Shown piece after piece: positions 6,141 through 12,429 of a stretch of DNA of 20,117 nucleotides; position 1 is the stretch's first letter; every line of letters begins with the position of its first letter. The notes under the pieces were generated by a model, which worked only from the letters and a program-made list of their open reading frames with translations, made no database searches and was not told the origin of the DNA. Made by a program: the position numbers and the translations under genes. Source of the DNA: a virus; the IMG/VR virus record IMGVR_UViG_3300046750_000101, positions 1-20,117 of that record. The stretch is one strand, 5' to 3'.

Positions 6141-7262
6141 ATGGCATATTCACCAGCAAAAAAAACCGACAGATCAAACGAAGGAAACACAAGCGGTTCA
6201 GATGATACAAAAGGAAGCGCGTCTACTCCAGCTTCTGAAATGAACAAAAAAGGAAAAAACGACGACAAAGCAACAAAAGTCTTTGATCCTAAAACAGGTA
6301 GGGCAATTACAAAACCTGCAGTAAAGGTTGATGCAAATACAAAACCTAAAGACGTAGTTAAGCCAAAACCTAAAGGTGGAACTTACGCTAGTGCTAAGAA
6401 AAAAGATCCTAAATTAGATTCTTATATTAAAGCTAGAAATAGCGCTAAAAAAGGTAGTTCAGATTATAATGCTGCTCAAAACAAAATTAACGCAGCTTAC
6501 GGTAAAGGCACTACGAAAAGAAAAGTTACAGTAGCAGATGGCACAAAAACATCTACAGGTGTAATGGCTCCAAAAGCTGAAACTAAAACTAAAGCAGAAA
6601 AAATAACAGATACTGGAATACCAAAAGATGTTAAAGCTCCTAAGCCTAAAACAGCTATGGAAAAAGCAAAAGAAGCTATCGCTTCTGGAGATAAAAAAGC
6701 TGCTAAAAAATCTGGTTTAAAAGGTAAAACTAAAAGAGTTGCTAAAAGACTTGCAAAAGGAGTTGATAAAGCAAAGAAAAAAGCTACTAAAGAAAAACAA
6801 TTAGCAGAATTAAAAAGTGCAGCATCTCCAACTACTTTTAAATCTTTTGACCAAATGGATTCTAAAAACGATATGGCTACTGCAGGCGAAGGTCCTGTGG
6901 AAATGAAAGCACCTATGGAAATGAAAACTTCTCCTATAAATTACTTTAAACAGTCTATTAAGTATGATATAAAAGAAGCTTCAAACTCTAATTTATCTGC
7001 ATCAGCTAGAAAGCATTATTCAAGAAATGCAGAAGCAGATGTAAAGTCAATGAGTAAAATGGGTGGCAAAACTATGGCTTATAAATTTGGTGCTATGAAA
7101 GGTGATCAATCAGCTTCTAAAATAGACTATGCTAACTACAAAGGAACTGATAAAGGTTATAAAGGTAAAACAGGCTCTTCTCATGGAGATCAGTCAGCTA
7201 CACGTAGAGATTATGCTGGTAAAAAAGGTGGATCTATTCTTTCTAAACACATGAAATCATAA
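6141..7262 (+). CDS. Long Lys/Ala-rich disordered protein, 373 aa
   Basis: The start is placed at ATG 6141 (MAYSPAKK), four bases after the previous stop. The frame is open from 6078, but that extension would overlap the conserved end of the upstream gene. The protein is rich in Lys, Ala, Thr and Ser with very few aromatic residues, and reads as disordered over most of its length (for example KDVVKPKPKGGTYASAKKKD and KKSGLKGKTKRVAKRLAKGV, which is histone-tail-like). Near the C-terminus a unit is repeated: GDQSASKIDYA and GDQSATRRDYA, encoded around 7100 and 7185. No known domain is recognised. A virion-internal or DNA-associated role is possible from composition only. Confidence 0.75.
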   Translation: MAYSPAKKTDRSNEGNTSGSDDTKGSASTPASEMNKKGKNDDKATKVFDPKTGRAITKPAVKVDANTKPKDVVKPKPKGGTYASAKKKDPKLDSYIKARNSAKKGSSDYNAAQNKINAAYGKGTTKRKVTVADGTKTSTGVMAPKAETKTKAEKITDTGIPKDVKAPKPKTAMEKAKEAIASGDKKAAKKSGLKGKTKRVAKRLAKGVDKAKKKATKEKQLAELKSAASPTTFKSFDQMDSKNDMATAGEGPVEMKAPMEMKTSPINYFKQSIKYDIKEASNSNLSASARKHYSRNAEADVKSMSKMGGKTMAYKFGAMKGDQSASKIDYANYKGTDKGYKGKTGSSHGDQSATRRDYAGKKGGSILSKHMKS

Positions 7263-7264
7263 TT

Positions 7265-7873
7265 ATGGCTTTTAAATTACCTTCAAAAAAAGTAAATCCA
7301 TTAAAAAGTAAAGGGCTCTTGAATAAGGGTCCTTTTAAAGCTAATGGTAATACAATGGCTTACAATAATGGAGAGCCAAAGATTGAAAAAACAATGAATG
7401 CAGTGGCTAGACCAAGTTATGATGCTGACTCTGTTAAAGCAAACAAAGAGGTAAGAACTAAAGAGTTTAACGAAACTCCTGAAGGAAGAATAATGGCAGA
7501 TAGAGTTAATTTACTATCAGGAAAGATGCGTACACAATCAGGACAAACAAGCGGACCTAATAAAGGTAAATTTTACTATACAGACGAATCAAAAGAACCT
7601 GGTTACCAAACTGTATATTTTAGTAAAGAGGATTATAAAAAAGCAGCAGATGATTATGCAAAAGCTAAGTATCAATTTTCTGTGCCTAGAAATAAAGCTA
7701 TGAAAGAGAAGCATGGTGATGTAGCTTCGTACACTGATACAGAAACTGATGAGGTTCAAAACTATGGAGAGTCTTATAAAATGGCTGGAGGAGATGCATT
7801 TGAAAATGTAGGTAAAGCTAAGGTCGAAGTAGATAGACCAAATCCTTCAAACAACATAGTTAACAAAGAGTAA
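7265..7873 (+). CDS. Hypothetical Lys-rich protein, 202 aa
   Basis: I do not recognise a domain. The N-terminal 35 residues are basic (MAFKLPSKKVNPLKSKGLLN followed by KGPFKANGNTMAYNNGEP). The centre (about 75-140) is more ordered, with GRIMADRVNLLSGKMRTQSG and a SKEDYKKAADDYAKAKYQFS helix. The C-terminus is acidic and polar. The N-terminus shares the MAFK start with the gene at 5774 and the TMAY tetrapeptide with the gene at 6141, which may be a common tag or a trace of duplication. The following gene begins inside its stop (TAATG at 7871-7875). Confidence 0.75.
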   Translation: MAFKLPSKKVNPLKSKGLLNKGPFKANGNTMAYNNGEPKIEKTMNAVARPSYDADSVKANKEVRTKEFNETPEGRIMADRVNLLSGKMRTQSGQTSGPNKGKFYYTDESKEPGYQTVYFSKEDYKKAADDYAKAKYQFSVPRNKAMKEKHGDVASYTDTETDEVQNYGESYKMAGGDAFENVGKAKVEVDRPNPSNNIVNKE

Positions 7874-8325
7874 TGTCTGAAAAGAAAACTTTTAAAGAAA
7901 CAAAAATAGGAGCTTTTTTATCTAGTAAAGCTCCTAAAGTTTTAGCGGCGCTAGGTGATGTGTTGCCTAATCAAGGAACTCTTGGAGTAGTAAAAAACCT
8001 TATAACAAGTGATAATAAGATCAAGGCAGTAGATAAGGAGCAGGCTATGAAGCTTATAGAACAAGATATTGCTGAGATGAAAGAAGTGTCTAGTAGATGG
8101 AGAAGCGATATGAAAAGTGATTCATGGCTTTCTAAAAACACTAGGCCTTTAGCTCTTATATTTTTAACTGCTTCAGCTGTATTTATGATGGCCGTAGACT
8201 CTTTCCATTTGCAGTTTGACGTTGACGAAGCTTGGATAAACTTATTAAAAACATTACTGGTAACAGTTTATGTAGCCTACTTCGGAAGTCGTGGTGCTGA
8301 AAAAATAACAAAAATAAATAAATAA
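7873..8325 (+). CDS. Holin-like membrane protein (GTA 3TM-holin type)
   Basis: The 150-residue product has an amphipathic, mostly charged N-terminal region (FKETKIGAFLSSKAPKVLAA, GTLGVVKNLI), a conserved helix KLIEQDIAEMKEVSSRWRSD, then SWLSKNTRPL leading to a first membrane segment (about 92-108) and a second one at about 119-138 (WINLLKTLLVTVYVAYFG), ending in SRGAEKITK. The pattern of a helix with E....R...D, an xRPL segment and two or three hydrophobic helices matches the holin family known from gene transfer agents and marine phages. Holins permit endolysin release and set lysis timing. It lies about 3.6 kb downstream of the amidase gene, so the lysis genes are spread out. Confidence 0.75.
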   Translation: MSEKKTFKETKIGAFLSSKAPKVLAALGDVLPNQGTLGVVKNLITSDNKIKAVDKEQAMKLIEQDIAEMKEVSSRWRSDMKSDSWLSKNTRPLALIFLTASAVFMMAVDSFHLQFDVDEAWINLLKTLLVTVYVAYFGSRGAEKITKINK

Positions 8326-8326
8326 A

Positions 8327-8905
8327 ATGGCGGAATATAACGAATGGGAACCTGTTTTGGGTCCCGTAAATGGATTAATGCAACAAGAGCCTAGAGTTTT
8401 TGGTCACGACGCTTTAGCTTTAACAGCTGCAGCACTTCAAGGAGCACTTACCGTAACAAATGGTGGTAGTGGTTTTGACTCTTCTGATATTGGTGACACT
8501 GTAGCTCAATCAGGAGCTAGTGCCCCTTCAGGTGGATCTGGTGCTACGTTTAATATAACAGAAGTGACAGGTGGTGCTGTTACAGGGGTTGAGCTTACTA
8601 GTTCAGCTACAGGTGGAACTGGATATGCAAAAGACATGGTAGTAACTTTAGCTGCAGCAGCTTCAGGTGGTAGTGGTTGTCAAATCACAGTTAGTGCAAC
8701 TGGAGCAAATATACCCAATACAGGTAAAAGAGGAGCTGTTGTATACAATGGTAAAGCAACAACGGCACAAGATATTACAATAGTAACTGAAGCTGGTCGC
8801 GAAGTTCAATTTAAAAGTGTACAACCAGGCACGGTTGTAGGGCACAAAGCACCTATGTTAGCAAAAAAATTAGTTACCGGTACAGACTGTGTAGCTATAT
8901 ATTAA
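8327..8905 (+). CDS. Gly/Ser-rich virion protein with inserted repeat module
   Basis: The N-terminal 40 residues (NEWEPVLGPVNGLMQQEPRV) and the C-terminal part from about 130 (KRGAVVYNGKATTAQDITIV then VQPGTVVGHKAPMLAKKLVT and DCVAIY) together resemble small capsid-decoration or surface proteins of marine phages, with a beta-rich pattern and an ending of the form tgtdavAlY. Between them, residues 42-126 are a Gly-Ser-rich stretch with repeated GGSG and GTGY motifs (TNGGSGFDSSDIGD, SGGSGATFNI, GGTGYAKDMV, SGGSGCQITV), likely a beta-structured insert. A similar module lies in the gene at 19212. The role as a head-decoration protein is inferred from pattern and location near the packaging genes. 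Confidence 0.7.
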   Translation: MAEYNEWEPVLGPVNGLMQQEPRVFGHDALALTAAALQGALTVTNGGSGFDSSDIGDTVAQSGASAPSGGSGATFNITEVTGGAVTGVELTSSATGGTGYAKDMVVTLAAAASGGSGCQITVSATGANIPNTGKRGAVVYNGKATTAQDITIVTEAGREVQFKSVQPGTVVGHKAPMLAKKLVTGTDCVAIY

Positions 8906-8920
8906 AACAACAAAACAAAC

Positions 8921-8940
8921 AATCAAATCAAATCAAATCA
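8921..8940 (+). repeat. (AATCA)x4 leader before the coiled-coil gene
   Basis: Four perfect AATCA units fill most of the 36-base gap and run directly into AATGG, so the start codon at 8942 keeps the repeat phase. The tract is AT-rich and has no stable secondary structure. It is one of several five-base tandem leaders in this window. It may act as an unstructured translation leader, and slippage could vary its copy number. Confidence 0.7.
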
Positions 8941-8941
8941 A

Positions 8942-9190
8942 ATGGCAAAAATAAAAAAAGCTGAGCTTACTGAAGTTCAAGAATTAACTAAAACAGGTCA
9001 AGAGTTAATATCATCTATAGGCACACTAGATTATCAAAAGCATATGCTTTATACTAAACTAGATGAAAACACACAAAAACTTGAAACACTTAAAAGTAAA
9101 TTACAAGAAAAGTACGGTGATGTTAATATAAATGTAAGTGACGGAACTTATACTAACATAGAAAAAGATGTCGAAGATAAGAAAGATTAG
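8942..9190 (+). CDS. Small coiled-coil protein, 82 aa
   Basis: The product is mostly one long helix with heptad-like spacing (ELTEVQELTKTGQELISSIG, QKHMLYTKLDENTQKLETLK and SKLQEKYGD), followed by a short beta-like end VNINVSDGTYTNIEKDVED. This pattern, with a helix ending in KYG.vnI...DG.Y, is a small family I recall from marine phages, function unknown. It has its own repeat leader and begins a run of coupled genes through to the terminase. The next gene begins 23 bases before its stop in another frame. Confidence 0.75.
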   Translation: MAKIKKAELTEVQELTKTGQELISSIGTLDYQKHMLYTKLDENTQKLETLKSKLQEKYGDVNINVSDGTYTNIEKDVEDKKD

Positions 9191-9392
9191 TATAGGCTCT
9201 GACTATAAAAATGATGCTATGCATTATTCAACTGGTCAAGAAGTTTATGGTGGTCACACTATTAGTGATATTCTTTTTGAAGATCAAGATCAATCATACA
9301 ATATTTTTATAACTAAAAATAATGAAGTTTTGCCTTGGAAAAAGTTTAATGCTAATATGTCAATATCCGTAGAGTATGATCTTAAATACTAA
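9168..9392 (+). CDS. Small conserved phage protein, 74 aa
   Basis: The product reads KISIGSDYKNDAMHYSTGQE, then GGHTISDILFEDQDQSYNIF and NNEVLPWKKFNANMSISVEY. This corresponds to a small family common in marine phages with the pattern kIsIG.DYKn.aMHY..GQ........I......y.Iyi.....v..WK.fn.nmp.s.eYd. No function is known to me. The start at 9168 overlaps the upstream gene by 23 bases; it is preferred over the Met at 9219 because the KISIG.DYKN segment is part of the conserved family. The next gene starts in its stop (TAATG). Confidence 0.8.
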   Translation: MSKIRKISIGSDYKNDAMHYSTGQEVYGGHTISDILFEDQDQSYNIFITKNNEVLPWKKFNANMSISVEYDLKY

Positions 9393-9985
9393 TGAATAGT
9401 ATATATCATTTTATTATTAAACCATTAGACAAAAGATATGAAAATACTAAGTCTGTTAATGGTAAAGAATTAATAGTTAATTCAAATATAGAAAATCATA
9501 TTTTTGTAAGTAAAAAAGCAGTTGTAGTTTCTACTCCAGCTGCTTACAAAACAAAAATAAAACCAGGTGATGAAGTTTATATTCATCACAATATCTTAAG
9601 AAGATATTACGACGCTAGAGGGGTGGAAAAAAATAGTGGTACGTATTTTAAAAATGATCTGTATTTTTGTATGCCAGAACAGATATATATGTATAATAAT
9701 AAAGCGCATTTAAATTATTGCTTTATAAAGCCAATATTAAATAAAAACCATCTAAGAAACAGAAAAGAACAACCTAATGTTGGTATAGTAAAATATAGCA
9801 ATAAGTTCTTAGAAGCTCTAGAAATAACAACTGGTACACTCATTACGTTCACGCCAAACTCTGAATTTGAGTTTATTATAAATGGTGAACGACTTTATTG
9901 TATGAAATCAAATGATATAGCTTTAACGCATGAATACCAAGGAGACGAAAAAGAAAATAATCCAAGCTGGGCAGAAAGCAATTGA
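9392..9985 (+). CDS. Tandem GroES-like protein, 197 aa
   Basis: The sequence reads as two GroES-like beta-barrels. In unit one (about 4-101), HFIIKPLDKR corresponds to the first strand, VNGKELIVNS to the mobile-loop region, KKAVVVSTP to RGEVLAVG, IKPGDEVYIHHN to VKVGDIVIFND, and NDLYFCMPEQIYMY to EEVLIMSESDILAI. In unit two (about 108-181), NYCFIKPI, NVGIVKYSNKF, ITTGTLITFTP and GERLYCMKSNDIALTHE repeat the same order, with a much shorter loop segment between the first two strands. The alignment is by eye. It may be a specialised co-chaperonin or a GroES-fold structural protein. It starts inside the previous stop (TAATG) and its end overlaps the next gene by 56 bases. The phage also encodes a conventional GroES at 2174. 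Confidence 0.65.
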   Translation: MNSIYHFIIKPLDKRYENTKSVNGKELIVNSNIENHIFVSKKAVVVSTPAAYKTKIKPGDEVYIHHNILRRYYDARGVEKNSGTYFKNDLYFCMPEQIYMYNNKAHLNYCFIKPILNKNHLRNRKEQPNVGIVKYSNKFLEALEITTGTLITFTPNSEFEFIINGERLYCMKSNDIALTHEYQGDEKENNPSWAESN

Positions 9986-10205
9986 GGAATTAATTAAGGT
10001 AGCAAAAGAAAAGATTGTTGACTCAGACGACGACGTGAGCGCTGATAGATTAAAGAATGCTGCCGCTACTAAAAAGCTCGCTATAATGGATGCTTTTGAA
10101 ATACTCACTAAGATACAAGATGAGGAAGATATGTTAAACGAAAAGCCTAAAGAAATTAAAGATCAAAAAGTTTTTAAAGGTTTTGCAGAAGGGAGAAGTA
10201 AGTGA
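9930..10205 (+). CDS. Putative small terminase-like protein, 91 aa
   Basis: The mostly helical product has GQKAIEELIKVAKEKIVDSD, a central DRLKNAAATKKLAIMDAFEI, and an acidic-to-basic tail. The segment SADRLKNAAATKKLAI.DAFEIL is one I recall upstream of large terminase genes in marine phages. Its position immediately before the large subunit suggests a small terminase, which recognises DNA and regulates packaging, but no clear helix-turn-helix is visible. It overlaps the upstream GroES-like gene by 56 bases in another frame, unusually long for this window; no later in-frame ATG would keep the conserved helix. The next gene starts in its stop (GTGA). Confidence 0.65.
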   Translation: MNTKETKKKIIQAGQKAIEELIKVAKEKIVDSDDDVSADRLKNAAATKKLAIMDAFEILTKIQDEEDMLNEKPKEIKDQKVFKGFAEGRSK

Positions 10206-12427
10206 GTTACGAACAAAATCTTTGGAAAGAGATTAAAGATATTATTAACCCTAAGATATTAAAGAAACAAAATCGTTTCAAAAAATGGGAGTATGGTTAT
10301 AACTCTGATTATGATTTTATAGTAATAAGTAAAACTGGACAAATTGGACAAATCATTGAAATACAAAATCTCAGGATTGCTTTACCAGCAGCAGATGAAC
10401 CGTTTAAACGAAGCGAAAAAAAAGAAGAACAGCACTGGGAAAAGCAAGAGTATCCAAAAGAATTAAACAGAATTAAAAGTAGGTTTGATTGGGAAGAATA
10501 TCCAGCTGAATTTAAAGAAAAGTGGTACGATTACATAGATGAAGAATTTAAAAGAAGAGAACAAGGTTACTGGTTCTATAATAACGGTACTGCTACTTAT
10601 ATTACTGGTACTCATTACATGTACTTACAATGGTCAAAGATCGATGTTGGAGCACCAGATTACAGAGAAGCAAATAGATTATTCTTTATATTTTGGGAAG
10701 CATGCAAGGCAGATAACAGATGTTACGGGATGTGCTATCTTAAAAACAGAAGGTCTGGATTTTCATTTATGTCCTCAGCAGAGCTTGTTAATCAAGCGAC
10801 AATATCCAGTGACGCCAGATTCGGTATATTATCTAAATCTGGATCAGATGCTAAAAAAATGTTTACAGATAAAGTCGTACCAATATCCGTTAACTATCCG
10901 TTTTTCTTCAAGCCGATCCAAGACGGTATGGATCGTCCTAAGACAGAACTGGCGTATAGGGTTCCGGCTTCAAAGCTTACTAGAAGAAAGCTTGAGAGTA
11001 ATGAGCAACTAAAAGAGCTAGACGGACTTGATACAACTATTGATTGGAAAAACACTGGTGATAACTCTTATGATGGTGAAAAGCTAAAACTACTAGCTCA
11101 TGATGAAAGTGGTAAATGGGAGAGGCCTGATAATATATTAAATAACTGGAGAGTTACAAAAACTACATTACGTCTTGGTTCTAGAATCGTAGGTAAATGT
11201 ATGATGGGCTCAACTTCAAATGCGTTAGACAAAGGTGGAAACAACTTCAAAAAGTTATACTATAATTCAGACGTTACAAAACGAAATCGTAACGGACAAA
11301 CTTCTTCTGGACTCTATTCTATGTTCATCCCTATGGAATGGAACTACGAAGGATTCATGGATACTTACGGATCACCTGTTTTCATTAGAAAAGAAAATCC
11401 AGTCAAAGGAGTCGACGGTTTTGAAATTACAACAGGCGTTATCGAGCATTGGCAAAACGAAGTTGAAGGTTTAAAAAACGATCAAGACAGTTTAAATGAA
11501 TACTATAGACAATTCCCAAGAACAGAGCAGCACGCTTTTAGAGATGAGTCTAAACAAAGTTTATTTAATTTAACTAGAATATACCAGCAAATAGATTATA
11601 ATGCAGAGTTTAATAATGAAACTAGTATCACAAGAGGTAAATTTATATGGAAAGCTGGAATTAAAGATACTAGTGTACAGTTTGTACCAGATAAAAATGG
11701 GAGATTTTTAATATCTTGGGTGCCGCCATTAAATTTACAAAATAGAATAATATTAAAAAATGGTATTAAATACCCTGCTAATGAGCACATGGGGGCTTTC
11801 GGATGTGATAGTTATGATATTTCTGGTACTGTTGATGGTAAAGGCTCTAATGGATCTCTACATGGATTAACTAAGTTTTCCATGGAAGATGCGCCGCCTA
11901 ACCATTTCTTTTTAGAATATATAGCTAGACCTCAAACAGCTGAGATATTCTTTGAAGATGTTTTGATGGCTTTAATATTTTATGGTATGCCTTTACTTTG
12001 TGAAAATAATAAGCCTAGATTACTTTATTATTTAAAGCGTAGAGGTTATAGAGGGTTTTCAATGAATCGTCCTGATAAAATTTGGAATAAGCTTTCAACA
12101 ACAGAAAAAGAAATAGGTGGAATACCTAACTCAAGCGAAGACATTAAGCAAGCACACGCTGCAGCAATAGAATCTTATGTAGAAGAATATGTAGGATTAA
12201 ACAATGAAGAATACGGAGATATGTATCTTCAAAAAACATTAGAAGATTGGGCTATATTTAATATAAATAATAGAACTAAACATGATGCTACTATAAGCTC
12301 TGGTTTAGCTATTATGGCTTGTAACAAAAATAGATACAAACCTATACCTGATTTAAAAAGAAAACCTGTCTATCTTGGTATTAAAAGATATGATAACAAA
12401 GGTAGTATTTCAAAAATTATAAAATAA
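10202..12427 (+). CDS. terL: Terminase large subunit
   Basis: This motor-nuclease packages phage DNA into the head. The 741-residue protein starts at GTG in a GTGA overlap, the only non-ATG start I see in the window. An atypical Walker A-like segment lies at 180-189 (YLKNRRSGFSF). Walker B is at 295-302 (LKLLAHDE, with Asp301-Glu302), and the coupling motif is GSTSN at 336-340. The RNase H-like nuclease has Asp536 (FGCDSYDISG), Glu601 (MPLLCENNKP) and Asp695 (KHDATISS) as likely metal ligands. The N-terminal 130 residues are an extra region relative to typical 450-600 residue terminases. The portal gene follows after two bases. Confidence 0.92.
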   Translation: MSYEQNLWKEIKDIINPKILKKQNRFKKWEYGYNSDYDFIVISKTGQIGQIIEIQNLRIALPAADEPFKRSEKKEEQHWEKQEYPKELNRIKSRFDWEEYPAEFKEKWYDYIDEEFKRREQGYWFYNNGTATYITGTHYMYLQWSKIDVGAPDYREANRLFFIFWEACKADNRCYGMCYLKNRRSGFSFMSSAELVNQATISSDARFGILSKSGSDAKKMFTDKVVPISVNYPFFFKPIQDGMDRPKTELAYRVPASKLTRRKLESNEQLKELDGLDTTIDWKNTGDNSYDGEKLKLLAHDESGKWERPDNILNNWRVTKTTLRLGSRIVGKCMMGSTSNALDKGGNNFKKLYYNSDVTKRNRNGQTSSGLYSMFIPMEWNYEGFMDTYGSPVFIRKENPVKGVDGFEITTGVIEHWQNEVEGLKNDQDSLNEYYRQFPRTEQHAFRDESKQSLFNLTRIYQQIDYNAEFNNETSITRGKFIWKAGIKDTSVQFVPDKNGRFLISWVPPLNLQNRIILKNGIKYPANEHMGAFGCDSYDISGTVDGKGSNGSLHGLTKFSMEDAPPNHFFLEYIARPQTAEIFFEDVLMALIFYGMPLLCENNKPRLLYYLKRRGYRGFSMNRPDKIWNKLSTTEKEIGGIPNSSEDIKQAHAAAIESYVEEYVGLNNEEYGDMYLQKTLEDWAIFNINNRTKHDATISSGLAIMACNKNRYKPIPDLKRKPVYLGIKRYDNKGSISKIIK

Positions 12428-12429
12428 AT

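Noticed and set aside
8921-8940. Tandem AATCA units as a possible CRISPR array or origin iterons
   Set aside because: The units are five bases, contiguous and without spacers, and abut a start codon; a leader is simpler.
10539-11012. 157-residue + strand frame inside the large terminase gene
   Set aside because: It overlaps the Walker A region in another frame and looks like a shadow; the hydrophobic N-terminus alone is not enough.
10700-11480. Stretch of the terminase gene with slightly different codon choice, as a sign of transfer
   Set aside because: The difference is small by eye and the stretch holds core motifs of a single continuous gene; no junction is visible.
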